A stretch of 64,000 nt of DNA. It comes from Thiothrix fructosivorans. Lineage in GTDB: Bacteria > Pseudomonadota > Gammaproteobacteria > Thiotrichales > Thiotrichaceae. Made by a program: the position numbers and the translations under genes. Within the stretch, counting starts at the first letter, position 1. Every line of letters begins with the position of its first letter. Positions 19,701-29,543 of the stretch are shown here, piece by piece. The stretch spans positions 1-64,000 of the forward strand of contig NZ_JAFMPM010000007.1 in the NCBI RefSeq assembly GCF_017349355.1. The letters run 5' to 3'. The notes below the pieces were generated by a model that searched no databases, was not told where the DNA came from, and saw nothing but the letters and a program-made list of their open reading frames with translations.

Positions 19701-22700
19701 GCAGCCAATGCCAATGCCGCCGCTCAACAGGAAATCCGCAATAAGATTATTCTGGATGCCAACAATAGTCGCATCCAGACACTTGCCAACCCTTATCAGA
19801 ACGGGGCGCGGTTGGATGTGCCGGACTGGCTGGGTTGGGGAACCTTTACCCAAAGCACGCTGTATGCCTTCCCGCTATTACAAGCATGGGCTTTGACGGG
19901 GGATGAAAAATACCGTGATACCGCCGCGTTAAACTTGGATGCGCAACTGGGGGCGAACCCGCTGGCTTTCAGTTTCATTACCGGCATTGGCAAACGTTAC
20001 CCGCATGATCCATTGCACACGGTATCCATACACGACGGTGTAGATGAACCTGTCCCTGGCATTCCTGTGTTTGGTATTTTCGCTCACATGAGCAATGGCA
20101 AGACCCCGCAACGTAAGGCGCAGGAAGATGCCAACAATTACCCCACCATGCTCAATACTGACGACCCTTACCCGATTTTACGGCGCTATACCGACGAGTC
20201 CGATTTGGTGGAAATGTCTGAATTCACCATTCAGGAAATGGCGCTTGCCACAGGGGTATTCGGGCTAATGGCTGAACCCTTGGGCGTTGATCCGCTCATA
20301 GATACGGACGGTGACGGAATACCCAATCCGCAGGATACCGATGATGATGGCGATGGTATGCCGGATACATGGGAAATCCAGTACGGTTTGAATGCGCTGG
20401 ATGCGGCTGATGCCAGTCTGGATAAAGATGGTGATGGCATTGCCAATCGTGAGGAATACCAACAAGGTACTGACCCAACGGTTAAAGATGGCAAACCTGA
20501 TTTGGTCGTTAGCATTGCACCCGTCACTAGCGTTACACCGGATACTTTTACTTCGCATGTCGTGACAGTGAGCAACACTGGCGTTAAGGCAGCGGCGGGC
20601 ATCACGCTAAACATACAGTCCCCAGATAAGGCAGAACAAGTGGCGTTCCAGCTTGAGCAAGGCGAAGCCGAATGCCCACTCAGTGTCCGTGCCGCTCTGA
20701 AGAATGGTTGCAGCCATCTACCGACAGGTGAAATGTTTTTGCTGGGCGAAATTGCCGCTGGTCAAACCGTGACCGTGACCGTTGTTAACCGTTACAGTGC
20801 CCAGACAATAGGCAGCGAGTTAAGGCTTAATGCCACGGTGACATCGAGCACACCAGAACAGAGCCTTGCCAATAATACGATCAGCTCGCTGTTTGTATTA
20901 CAGGCTAAACGTCTGCTGCAAGGCTGTGATTATCGCCAGATGGTACAGGTTTCTCCGTTCCCACAAACTGCCAATAGTCGGATTGCCAACCACTTCCATG
21001 CACTCACGTTTAGTCCCAGTAGTATCCCGCCGCTGACTTTGTTTGGTTATGGTGAAGAGGGGCAGCAAGTCATGCTTACGGGGGATGGTTTTCAATGGAA
21101 TGGGGTGGATGACTACGGTACTTATCCACCCAGCTTGTGGGCAGTCGCCAAGTCGGAAGTTGGCAATCGTCATGTTGGGGTTGCTACTCTGGGGGGGCTG
21201 TACTGGTCAGATGACCGTGTGACTTGGACACCAGCTACTTACCCCAGTACGGCACTATACGATGTCATTTATGCCAAGGGGCGCTATGTGGCTGTCGGGG
21301 CGCAAGGCACGATTCTCACCAGCAGTGATGGCAGCAACTGGCAACCTGTGCTCTCCGGCACGACTGCCAAACTGGCTTATGTCGACTATGGCAATAATGA
21401 GTTGGTGGCTGGTGGACAAGGTATTGTGCTTACCAGCCCCGATGGTTTGGTGTGGACAATTCGCACCAGCAATAGCGGAATCGATAGTGCCGCCCTCGAA
21501 TACGGCGCAGTCTGGAATGGCAGCCAATACCTGTTGTTTGATGCGGCGGGTGACACGCATGTATTGGCTGCCAATCTGACTAATCTAGCAGCAGCAACAC
21601 CATTCAGACCCACGGTAGATGGTGTAACGGAAAGCGCCACGGTACGTGCTTGGTCATCTGTCCACTGGCAGGATAACCAGTACATCGCCCTTACCAGCAA
21701 AGGTTTGCTGATTTCCAGCGATGGACATGCTTGGGTCACACAACAAGCATTGGATTATCCTTACATCTACCAGCGGCTCGGCGATAAAGCAGTGGTGGCG
21801 GGCAGTTATGGTAGCATTTGGGTCAGCGCTTGTGCGCCGATGACAACACTGCTTACGACCTTCCTTGAGCAACGGGATGTCAAACTCAGTACGCTGATGG
21901 AGTCCAACACCCTTAAGGTCAGTGGTTTAACGGGGTCAGTATCCCTCACTGTATCGGGTGGGGAATACCGCAAAAATGGTGGGGCGTACACCAAAACGAA
22001 AGGCACGGTGCAAAACGGTGATACGTTGCAGGTGCGGCATACCTCTTCCAGTAAATCCAATACGGCTGTTACCACAACCCTGAAGGCAGGTACGAATACC
22101 TACACATTCAAAAGCACGACCTTCGTTATGGATAGCACACCTGACCTCATCAACTGGATAGCCAAGACGGGGGTCACACCTACTAGTTTGGTGGAATCCA
22201 ATGTCATCACGCTGAGTGGCATTAATGTGCCTGTTGCGGTCAGTGTGACGGGGGGCGAATACCGTATCAACGGTGGGGCTTACACCAAAAGCAAGGGTAC
22301 TGCTAAAGTGGGTGATACGCTGCAACTGCGCCAGATCACGTCCAGCAAATCCAACACTACGGTGAAAACCACCCTGACGGTAGGGGGCGTAAAACCCGTG
22401 TTTAGCACCACCACGCTGGTCATTGATAGTACCCCCGATGCTTTCAGCTTCACTGCCCTTACCGGCATTGCGCTTAATAGCTGGGTCGAATCTGAAAGCA
22501 TCACCGTCAGCGGCATCAATACAGCAGTTGCCGTCAGTATCAGTGGTGGAGAGTACAGCGTTAATGGCGGCGAATACACCAAGGCTAAAGGCGTTGCAAA
22601 GGCGGGAGATACGTTGCAAGTGCGCCATATGAGTTCCAAAAGCAGCAAAAAAACGGTCACGACCAGCTTAACCGTTGGCACCGTTAAAGCAGCGTTCAAA

Positions 22701-22715
22701 AGTACCACTCAGTAA
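16725..22715 (+). CDS. Secreted GH9 glucanase with inserted beta-propeller, TSP3 repeats, second propeller and three C-terminal repeats
   Basis: It has 1,996 residues from the ATG at 16725, preceded by GGAGG at ideal spacing. A signal peptide ends AAWAE. Order: jelly-roll domain (25-205); Ig-like domain (206-318); start of the CelD-type Ig domain (KVNQVGYLPERPKVGYV, 320-337); a propeller of repeated WAVGDNGTI-type blades (344-622); rest of the CelD Ig domain (628-701); GH9 catalytic domain (702-1184) with HDAGDYGKY holding the catalytic Asp pair and EMSEFTIQEMA near the expected acid Glu; calcium-binding TSP3-like repeats (1192-1252); DUF11-like domain; a second propeller (1387-1707); three Ig-like repeats ending FKSTTQ. 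It probably hydrolyses beta-1,4-glucan or a related polymer outside the cell. Confidence 0.85.
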   Translation: MQIRYGLWSILLFWILSPLAAWAEALPHYGVGDMLIYDGETGSAPVLFEDAGNGSNRCLFYLESTPNAGLNGNNALQLKPDKWHGPAYRLYCGGGSRRDFSAHDILEFYFRCPAGYSTPPVFHLSTWDRSSNTVNILDFIEGGVIDTSWRRVQIPLNKLATPAWTLGNVETLAWPTDDKNRTCYVDNIALRDITRPTVITQGETAPTPVSNRVLRLTFSEAYAASSIRTLANYTLHSTTDSTYSSPVPASDTGMHYRMQHFDNSGIPKNRYDLFLQFAKPLKNGQEYTLTVQGVQDLSDNTMAVTQYRFTYNDRQQLNTNIKVNQVGYLPERPKVGYVGGYLGDLGGGVWAVGTQGNVLFHDPQNGWQAQSTPVTSTLRAVTATREDSAWAVGDGGVILHWNGQQWTRVTSPVSTNLLAIAFDPLNQGWIVGEGGVILRYTGSAWVTVVSPTASSLRGVLAETGSAAWAVGDNGTIIRWNGVKWVMDDNVTNVTLHAVGGSKADDLWAVGDNGTILQRQYGHWKPWADKPTGTPHLYSLAWNHSGAVWAAGDNGALWYKTGFGSNAFTALASGSTTHLRAVVRQNSRQFWGSDANGALITNTGGNWQTAGDLHSGINGMFALPYGALRLPDVLPNVSIQNAQDGQTVLSVPLTLRYANWHLSGEDVYQFDFSALTTAGEYRAYIPGIGVSDTFKVSKDTLNSVAYTTARGLFYQRSGTALTEPYAEARFTRPLSHEYAENGRKIDGVFDKSLSTSPLYHNESIGGLKDVHGGWHDAGDYGKYMPTAATALWYLLTAYDMRSEQFRDNAWNIPESTNGVPDLLDEARWELDWIARLQDSDGGVYHKVTSECWFGDMPHKETTPRHIYAKTTHDTALAAALFASAARVWKPYDATLANRYLQQARLAWSFLQAHPSNTPVGGFKNVANNCSGEYNDADDSDNRLWAAAELNRTTGESAFRQYFDNWWSSNSHTWGWHEWQHFYKRAYWAYLRTPAANANAAAQQEIRNKIILDANNSRIQTLANPYQNGARLDVPDWLGWGTFTQSTLYAFPLLQAWALTGDEKYRDTAALNLDAQLGANPLAFSFITGIGKRYPHDPLHTVSIHDGVDEPVPGIPVFGIFAHMSNGKTPQRKAQEDANNYPTMLNTDDPYPILRRYTDESDLVEMSEFTIQEMALATGVFGLMAEPLGVDPLIDTDGDGIPNPQDTDDDGDGMPDTWEIQYGLNALDAADASLDKDGDGIANREEYQQGTDPTVKDGKPDLVVSIAPVTSVTPDTFTSHVVTVSNTGVKAAAGITLNIQSPDKAEQVAFQLEQGEAECPLSVRAALKNGCSHLPTGEMFLLGEIAAGQTVTVTVVNRYSAQTIGSELRLNATVTSSTPEQSLANNTISSLFVLQAKRLLQGCDYRQMVQVSPFPQTANSRIANHFHALTFSPSSIPPLTLFGYGEEGQQVMLTGDGFQWNGVDDYGTYPPSLWAVAKSEVGNRHVGVATLGGLYWSDDRVTWTPATYPSTALYDVIYAKGRYVAVGAQGTILTSSDGSNWQPVLSGTTAKLAYVDYGNNELVAGGQGIVLTSPDGLVWTIRTSNSGIDSAALEYGAVWNGSQYLLFDAAGDTHVLAANLTNLAAATPFRPTVDGVTESATVRAWSSVHWQDNQYIALTSKGLLISSDGHAWVTQQALDYPYIYQRLGDKAVVAGSYGSIWVSACAPMTTLLTTFLEQRDVKLSTLMESNTLKVSGLTGSVSLTVSGGEYRKNGGAYTKTKGTVQNGDTLQVRHTSSSKSNTAVTTTLKAGTNTYTFKSTTFVMDSTPDLINWIAKTGVTPTSLVESNVITLSGINVPVAVSVTGGEYRINGGAYTKSKGTAKVGDTLQLRQITSSKSNTTVKTTLTVGGVKPVFSTTTLVIDSTPDAFSFTALTGIALNSWVESESITVSGINTAVAVSISGGEYSVNGGEYTKAKGVAKAGDTLQVRHMSSKSSKKTVTTSLTVGTVKAAFKSTTQ

Positions 22716-22742
22716 CAAACGTATGGACACAAGGGCAATAAG

Positions 22743-24791
22743 GTGAAAACAATACTCATCCGATTCGTAATAATGGCATGGAATATCTGCTGGGTTGGGC
22801 TAATGTCACCCGCTTATGCGGGAATTGCTATTAATCTTGAGGAAAATGCCACTGCATGGGGGGGGTATCAAGAGGGCAATCCTACTTGGGTTATCGAAAA
22901 TTCGTTGGCGAACTCCCCCACTGGCAAGGCGTTACGTTGCGGTCTGACGGGTGGCGATCCTTATTCCAATATTCACTGCTACCGTAACTTACCAGCCGAT
23001 CCAGATGCCCATTTCTTTACACTGGAGCTGGATTTTTATCTGCCTGAAACCAGCTTCAATAATCAGGGGATGCCTTCGCGTATTCAAGCGTTGGAATTCA
23101 CCATGAACCAGTGGCAAGGGGGGAAGCGCTACGAATGGGCATTGCAGTGGATGAATGTTGGTAGTAATGGCCCGCAATGGCGTTATTGGAATCCTCACCA
23201 AAGCGAACGCTGGGTGGCGACACCTATCCAGCAAGCTTTGGCGGTCAAGCAGTGGCATCACTTGCAGATGGAAGGTGAAATCCGTTCTGGTCAAGTCTAT
23301 TACCGTTATTTCATTATTGATGGTGCACGGCATGAACTGAATATGACGGTCGCCCCCGTCCTGACACCCAATGACCCTGACCGCTTGGCAGTAGCGGTAC
23401 AGGCAGATGGCAATTATGCGCAGGATGCCTATGACCTATTGATCGACAAGGTTAACTTTTATCACCATCCCAAGCTATCCATGCTATTGCCCCTGTACCA
23501 ATACCCTAGCCATTGGAATGCAAACAGCTATATCTGGGATGATGTCGCGGCGGCACAAGCCAAAGTCGATATTACAGCGATTATTAACCCTGCGAACGGG
23601 CCGGGTGCATCCGGTACACCCAATAGCGACTACCAGATAGGAATGCAGGCATTACGTACCGCAGGTGTCACCCTGTTAGGTTATGTTCCCACCTGCTGGG
23701 GCAATTCTCAAGCACAGGCTAGCTGTTATAACACCCGTTCATTGGTAGATATGAAGCGGGACATCAAAGCGTATGCCGATCATTTTGCGGTGCACGGCAT
23801 TTTCTTCGACGAGGCGGCAACTGACTCCAAGCAGGTCAGCTTTTATCAGGAACTCAGCGGCTATGCTCGTTCATTAGGATTGCCGTTGATCGTGCTGAAC
23901 CCTGGCATTACACCTGCTGCGTCTTATGTCAGTAACGATGTGGTAGCACAGAGTGCAGTTACTTTTGAATCTTCCTATGCTGAGTGGTTGCAGGCAATCA
24001 AGCCAAATGATTGGACGCAGACCACCGCCGCCCGCCAGTCTGCTTTGCTGGTTTATGACGTTCCTGCCAATGCTGTATCAGCGGTCGTCAATCAGGCACT
24101 GCAATGGAATTATGGCTACCTTTACTTCACCGACGATGGCAATGATGGCAACCCCTGGGATAGCTTGCCTACTTATTGGCATTCGTTGCTTGATTATCTG
24201 GTCAACCTGCAAACCCCGCCAAACAATACATTTAACAGCCAAATAGGTGTTAAACCGACCGCCTTGATCGAATCCAATACCATTACACTTAGCGGTTTGA
24301 GTGCTACTACTGCTCTCACCGTGACAGGTGGTGAATACCGTAAGAATGGTGGAGCGTACACCAAAGCCAAAGGTACGGTGAACAATGGCGATACTTTACA
24401 GGTGCGGCACACGGCTTCCAGTAAATCCAATACCACTGTTACCACGACGGTCAAGGTAGGCAAGAATGTTTACGCTTTTAAAAGTACGACGTTCGTGATC
24501 GACAGTACGCCTACCCCGATTAGTTTTACGCCGCAGACGGGGGTGAGTTTAAACAGTTGGGTGGAATCTGCCATTGTTACGATCAGTGGCATCAATGTTG
24601 CTATTCCTGTGACGGTCAGCAATGGGGAATACCGTCTCAACGGTGGGGCGTATACCAAAGTCAAAGGGCTGTTACAGGCGGGGGATAGCTTGCAGGTACG
24701 GCATACAGCGGCGGCTCGTGCGGGGAAGATGGTTACTACTAGCCTGAAACTAGGCAATACGTCAGTCAGTTTTAAAAGCACAACAAAATAG
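22743..24791 (+). CDS. Secreted Spherulin-4 (GH135-like) protein with jelly-roll domain and two C-terminal repeats
   Basis: It has 682 residues. The GTG start at 22743 has AAGGG seven bases upstream. A signal peptide ends SPAYAG. Residues about 27-235 form a beta jelly-roll with [15 protein letters not shown] and [11 protein letters not shown], probably glycan-binding. Residues 246-486 match Spherulin-4: [47 protein letters not shown] and PLIVLNPGI. The fungal Sph3 enzymes of this family (GH135) cut alpha-1,4-linked N-acetylgalactosamine polymers; the acidic pair in FFDEA fits the active site. Two Ig-like repeats (495-682) end in FKSTTK. It lies 27 bp after the GH9 gene in the same operon. 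Substrate is inferred from the family only. Confidence 0.8.
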   Translation: MKTILIRFVIMAWNICWVGLMSPAYAGIAINLEENATAWGGYQEGNPTWVIENSLANSPTGKALRCGLTGGDPYSNIHCYRNLPADPDAHFFTLELDFYLPETSFNNQGMPSRIQALEFTMNQWQGGKRYEWALQWMNVGSNGPQWRYWNPHQSERWVATPIQQALAVKQWHHLQMEGEIRSGQVYYRYFIIDGARHELNMTVAPVLTPNDPDRLAVAVQADGNYAQDAYDLLIDKVNFYHHPKLSMLLPLYQYPSHWNANSYIWDDVAAAQAKVDITAIINPANGPGASGTPNSDYQIGMQALRTAGVTLLGYVPTCWGNSQAQASCYNTRSLVDMKRDIKAYADHFAVHGIFFDEAATDSKQVSFYQELSGYARSLGLPLIVLNPGITPAASYVSNDVVAQSAVTFESSYAEWLQAIKPNDWTQTTAARQSALLVYDVPANAVSAVVNQALQWNYGYLYFTDDGNDGNPWDSLPTYWHSLLDYLVNLQTPPNNTFNSQIGVKPTALIESNTITLSGLSATTALTVTGGEYRKNGGAYTKAKGTVNNGDTLQVRHTASSKSNTTVTTTVKVGKNVYAFKSTTFVIDSTPTPISFTPQTGVSLNSWVESAIVTISGINVAIPVTVSNGEYRLNGGAYTKVKGLLQAGDSLQVRHTAAARAGKMVTTSLKLGNTSVSFKSTTK

Positions 24792-24808
24792 AGACGGCAG
24801 GTAAAATC

Positions 24809-27800
24809 ATGATGAAGATGGCAACCACTTGGTTAGTAACACTGTTGTTAGGGCTTGCGCTATCTGATCTAGCGGTAGCCGAGGGTACAACGTTACGGTT
24901 GGGTAGCAATCTTGGTGGCATTTCGGATTGGTCTACTCAACGCCCGTTTACCAATTTGTTTAAGCAAGCGCGTCCGTGGCTCACTCAATGTGACAATAGC
25001 CGTGATGCTGATTGCAATGGACGCTGGGAAACCCATGAGAACGCTAAACTTGACCTCGATGCGGATGGTTGGGTGAAATCACTTCCAGACCCTGCCACAC
25101 CGGGTTATTCCATTGCTGGCACAGTGTTGGATGTACCGAAAAACTTCCCTGCCGGACGTTACTTATTGCTGTATGAGGGGGAGGGGACGCTGCATTATCG
25201 GCTGGGCGCACAAAAAATTGCTGCTGAATCCACGCGAGGGCGTGATGTACTGGATATTGACTTGAACCGTGGTCTGATTCAGATACAGATCATGGACACC
25301 GACCCGAATAAAACAGGGAATTATATCCGCAATATGCGCCTGATCCGGCAAGCCGATGAGGGTATTTACCCGCAGCAGATATTCAACCCCGATTTTATTT
25401 CCCGTATCCAGCCATACCAAACGCTGCGCTTTATGGACTGGATGAATACCAATGGCAATGCACAACAACGTTGGACAGACAGGGCAAAACCAACGGCGGC
25501 TACCTATGCCACTTACGGAAATCCGATTGGCGCTCCGCTAGAAATAATGGTGCAACTCGCTAATGAAACCCGCAAACCCGCGTGGTTCAATATGCCGCAC
25601 AAGGCGGATGATGACTACATGCGTCAGTTTGCGACCTTGGTTCGGGATACGCTTGATGCCACGCTGCCGATTTACGTGGAATATTCCAATGAAGTTTGGA
25701 ATACCCAGTTTAGCCAGCACGCGTGGATACGTGACCAAGCCAAGGCGCTGTGGTCGGGTGGCACAGACAGCGATTACACGAAAGTGATTAATTGGTATGG
25801 CAAGCGTACTGCAGAAATGTGTGACATTTGGAAAACCGCTTTTGGAGCGCAAGCCAGTCGGGTGACTTGTGTGCTAGGTGCGCAAGCGGCTAATACTTGG
25901 ACAGCTTCTGCCGCCTTGGACTGTTCGTTGTGGGATAAAAAACCGTGTAGCACCCATGGCATTGGCGCTCTCGCCATTGCACCTTACTTCGGTTACTACC
26001 TTGGTCTTCCCACCCATCAAGCCGAGGTCAATGCTTGGACGGGTGCAGCGGATGGCGGACTGGATAAGCTATTTGCCGAGCTAACCACAGGGGGCGTTTT
26101 GGCGGGCGGAGCAGCCGGTGGTGCAATCGCGGAATCATGGCGTTGGATGGATGCTTACAACACGTTGGCAAGCACCCGCCGCTTGCAATTATTAGGTTAT
26201 GAGGGCGGACAACACTTGGTTGGTGTGGGTGGTGTGGAAAATGACAGCGCATTAACCAATCTCTTCATCAATGCTAACCGCGACCCGCGCATGGGGGCGT
26301 TGTATCTCGATTACCTGCGTGGTTGGGAGGCGCGTGGCGGTGGCTTGATGATGAATTACACCGACATTGGCATTCCCAGCAAATGGGGCAGTTGGGGTGT
26401 ACTGGAGCATGTGCTACAAACCCATTCCCCCAAGTACGATGCTTTGTTGGATTATCTCAACGGTACGGATTATGAAGCGGTGGTGACGCTGACTGCTTCT
26501 GCTACAGGCATGTCCGAAAAAGGCGGTAGTGTGACGTTGAGCGCACACTTGGATAAAGCCGTTGCCACATCCGTTACGCTCGCTCTGAATGTTGCGGGTA
26601 CAGCAACCCAAGGAACTGATTACCGTCTTGCTACCGCATCGTTGTTGATTCCCGCCGGTAGTACGAGCGGCACAGTACGACTGGATGCTATCGACGATAG
26701 TTTGATTGAGGCCAGTGAAAAGATCACTGTCACGATTGGCACTATTGTCGGTGATGCACGCACCATCTCATCCAGCTTGCAAATCAGTCTGACACAGGAG
26801 GATAGCGATGTTGATGGGATGTCGGATGACTGGGAACGCCATTACGGTTTAAATCCTAACGATGCGGCTGATGCCAAGCTGGATTCCGACGGGGACGGTA
26901 CGAGTAATCAGGCGGAGCATTTGGCTGGCACTGATCCCAAAACACGCGACAGTGCTGCATCGTTGTTAGGCACTAACCTCAGCGGTGTGTCGGACTGGAG
27001 TTCGCAAATGCCGTTCCTTGATCTGTTCAAAATGTCGCGTACTTGGATTACTCAGTGTGCTTATTGGGTGGCAAAACCTGATCCCGGCTGTACCGGACAG
27101 TGGGATACGGGCGAACAGGCGCAGCTTAATCTGGATGCGGAGGGTTGGGTGAAGTCCCTGCCAAAATCGGAAGATGCGCCGATTTTTACCCGTGTGGCCA
27201 CTTACTGGGCGATGTACCCTGAATTCAAAGGCGGGCGCTACGTGGTGTTGTATGACGGCGAAGGCACGCTCCAGTACCACTTTTCTGCCCACAAACTGGA
27301 GGCAGAATCCAGAACAGGGCGTGATGTCATTAATATTGTGCCGGATAAGAATAACGGTACGGCTATTTTGATGACATTGACGGCGACTGACCCGCAACAT
27401 AATGGCAATTACTTACGCAATATCCGCATGATTCCAGAAGCGTATGCCACTACTTACGCCCAACATGTATTCAACCCCGATTTTCTGGAACGTACCCGCC
27501 CGTTTCAGGTATTACGTTTTATGGATTGGATGGCGACTAATGGCAGTACGCAGGAACATTGGACGGAGCGCCCGTTACCCAGTGATGCTCGCTATGCACA
27601 TTACGGCTATCAATCCGGCATTCCGCTGGAAATCATGTTGCAACTGGCGAACGATTTGGATAAATCCGCGTGGTTCAACATGCCGCACAAAGCCGATGAT
27701 GATTATATACGCCAGTTTGCGATCCAAGTGCGTGACAATCTGAAGTCGCACAATAAGGTGTATGTGGAATATTCCAACGAAGTTTGGAACAGCATTTTTG

Positions 27801-29386
27801 CGCAAAGTACTTACGCGCTCCAGCAAGGTCGGGCGTTATGGCCTGATACAGTTGCAGACGATCATACGGTACGCCTTAACTGGTACGGTAAGCGCAGTGC
27901 GGAAATGTGCCACATTTGGAAAGAGGTGTTCGGCAATAATGCCAACCGTGTGGTATGCGTGATGGGCGGGCAGGCAGCGTGGACATACCCAGCGGAACAG
28001 GCACTAGCTTGCCCTTTGTGGAAAGAAGGTCCTTGTAGCCACTACGGTATCGACACCCTAGCGATTGCACCGTATTTCGGTGGACATTTGGGCGATCGGA
28101 CAGTGACTGCGGAACTGGATGGCTGGTTAAAAGATGCGGACGGTGGCATGGGCAAATTGTTCGAGGAATTGCAGCACGGCAATGTACTTAGTAATAGCCC
28201 AGATACCAGTGCTATCCAACAAGTAGCTGGTTGGATCAACAACCATCAGCAGTTAGCGCAACAACACGGCTTGCACCTGATTTCTTATGAAGGTGGGCAG
28301 CATATCGCCGACATTTGGGGAACACTCAGCACGGGGGTGATTAACCTGTTTACACAAGCCAACCGTGATCCGCGTATGGGGCAGCTTTATAGCGAGTATT
28401 TGGCAGCGTGGAAACAGCAAGGCGGTGGGTTATTTACGCATTTTACCGACATCGGTACGCCGGGGCGCTACGGAGCATGGGGGGCGTTGGAGCATGTTGG
28501 GCAAACCACGTCACCCAAATATGCAGCCTTGCTGCAATATCTGACCGACAATAATACTGATCGTGACGGTGATGGTGTGCCTAATGAACTGGATGCATTC
28601 CCGAATGATCCTGCTGAATCCGTGGATACCGACAAGGATGGCATGGGTAATAATGCTGATAGTGATGATGATAATGACGGGATGCCGGATAGTTGGGAAA
28701 CCCTGTATGGTTTGAATCCGTTGGATGCCAGCGACGCTAGTAGCGATAAAGATGCCGATGGAGTCAGCAACCTCGCTGAGTATAAACAGGGTTCTAACCC
28801 GTTAGTCCCAGACAGCAAATTGGCTTTTATCGAGCAAACGGGGGTTTTACCTTCGACCCTGATTGAATCAAACACTCTTACACTCAGAGGATTGACGAGT
28901 GCTACGGTTATTAGCATTACGGGGGGGGAATATCGCAAGAATAGTGGGGTATACACTAAGGCGAAAGGTACAGTTCAAAATGGTGATAACGTGCAAATAC
29001 GGCATACGTCTTCCAGCAAGTCCAAGACAACGCTGACGAGCACTGTGAAACTGGGTAAGCAAACGCTGACATTTAAAAGCACTACGCTGGTGATTGATAC
29101 GACACCAGACATTTTTAGCTTTGCTGCTAAAACCTCCGTAGCCCTGAACACTTGGGTAGAGTCTGCTCCTATTACCATCAGTGGTATCAATGTGCCTACA
29201 GCAGTCAGTGTCAGTGGTGGGGAATACAGCGTTAATGGCGGTGCTTACACCAAAGCCAAAGGTATGCTTAAAGCCAGCGATGTCTTACGAGTACGGCACT
29301 TGAGTTCCAAAAGTGCCAAGAAAACCGTAACCACGACCCTAACAGTCGGCAAGACCAAAGCAACTTTCAAAACTACAACAAAATAA
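24809..29386 (+). CDS. Secreted protein with two clan-A glycosidase-like modules and two C-terminal repeats
   Basis: It has 1,525 residues and a signal peptide ending AVAEG. It contains the same 520-residue module twice (28-555 and 716-1249). Each begins [11 protein letters not shown] or [10 protein letters not shown], passes [13 protein letters not shown], has [10 protein letters not shown] with the Asn-Glu pair expected of a clan GH-A acid/base, and later YEGGQH with a candidate nucleophile Glu (about 463 and 1160). Both copies keep both Glu residues. Between them are a Calx-beta-like domain (556-660) and a calcium-binding TSP3-like segment; a second TSP3 segment follows module 2. Two Ig-like repeats end FKTTTK. 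No GH family number can be assigned safely. Confidence 0.75.
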   Translation: MMKMATTWLVTLLLGLALSDLAVAEGTTLRLGSNLGGISDWSTQRPFTNLFKQARPWLTQCDNSRDADCNGRWETHENAKLDLDADGWVKSLPDPATPGYSIAGTVLDVPKNFPAGRYLLLYEGEGTLHYRLGAQKIAAESTRGRDVLDIDLNRGLIQIQIMDTDPNKTGNYIRNMRLIRQADEGIYPQQIFNPDFISRIQPYQTLRFMDWMNTNGNAQQRWTDRAKPTAATYATYGNPIGAPLEIMVQLANETRKPAWFNMPHKADDDYMRQFATLVRDTLDATLPIYVEYSNEVWNTQFSQHAWIRDQAKALWSGGTDSDYTKVINWYGKRTAEMCDIWKTAFGAQASRVTCVLGAQAANTWTASAALDCSLWDKKPCSTHGIGALAIAPYFGYYLGLPTHQAEVNAWTGAADGGLDKLFAELTTGGVLAGGAAGGAIAESWRWMDAYNTLASTRRLQLLGYEGGQHLVGVGGVENDSALTNLFINANRDPRMGALYLDYLRGWEARGGGLMMNYTDIGIPSKWGSWGVLEHVLQTHSPKYDALLDYLNGTDYEAVVTLTASATGMSEKGGSVTLSAHLDKAVATSVTLALNVAGTATQGTDYRLATASLLIPAGSTSGTVRLDAIDDSLIEASEKITVTIGTIVGDARTISSSLQISLTQEDSDVDGMSDDWERHYGLNPNDAADAKLDSDGDGTSNQAEHLAGTDPKTRDSAASLLGTNLSGVSDWSSQMPFLDLFKMSRTWITQCAYWVAKPDPGCTGQWDTGEQAQLNLDAEGWVKSLPKSEDAPIFTRVATYWAMYPEFKGGRYVVLYDGEGTLQYHFSAHKLEAESRTGRDVINIVPDKNNGTAILMTLTATDPQHNGNYLRNIRMIPEAYATTYAQHVFNPDFLERTRPFQVLRFMDWMATNGSTQEHWTERPLPSDARYAHYGYQSGIPLEIMLQLANDLDKSAWFNMPHKADDDYIRQFAIQVRDNLKSHNKVYVEYSNEVWNSIFAQSTYALQQGRALWPDTVADDHTVRLNWYGKRSAEMCHIWKEVFGNNANRVVCVMGGQAAWTYPAEQALACPLWKEGPCSHYGIDTLAIAPYFGGHLGDRTVTAELDGWLKDADGGMGKLFEELQHGNVLSNSPDTSAIQQVAGWINNHQQLAQQHGLHLISYEGGQHIADIWGTLSTGVINLFTQANRDPRMGQLYSEYLAAWKQQGGGLFTHFTDIGTPGRYGAWGALEHVGQTTSPKYAALLQYLTDNNTDRDGDGVPNELDAFPNDPAESVDTDKDGMGNNADSDDDNDGMPDSWETLYGLNPLDASDASSDKDADGVSNLAEYKQGSNPLVPDSKLAFIEQTGVLPSTLIESNTLTLRGLTSATVISITGGEYRKNSGVYTKAKGTVQNGDNVQIRHTSSSKSKTTLTSTVKLGKQTLTFKSTTLVIDTTPDIFSFAAKTSVALNTWVESAPITISGINVPTAVSVSGGEYSVNGGAYTKAKGMLKASDVLRVRHLSSKSAKKTVTTTLTVGKTKATFKTTTK

Positions 29387-29446
29387 GCGGTTTCTGATAA
29401 GGGGTACCTGAGGTTGTTAGCATCCCTCAAACAGTCATTAATTTGT

Positions 29447-29466
29447 TTTGTTTTATATAAAACAAA
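29447..29466. promoter_or_regulatory. Perfect 20-bp palindrome, possible operator
   Basis: TTTGTTTTAT (29447-29456) is followed directly by its reverse complement ATAAAACAAA (29457-29466). It lies in the gap between the double-glycosidase gene and the CAP lipoprotein gene, about 80 bp before the latter. It could be a regulator-binding site or a hairpin. Confidence 0.45.
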
Positions 29467-29543
29467 TGTATATTCAGTGTGTGAATGAGTTTGGGTGAAT
29501 TATGCTCATCGACGATCATGGGCAAGTAAGGGGGGCTTTTAAC

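Noticed and set aside
21936-22628. Long open frame opposite the repeat region of the GH9 gene, and many similar ones opposite the other exoproteins
   Set aside because: They mirror the repeated coding sequence, recur opposite every copy of the repeat and have no start signals or family resemblance.
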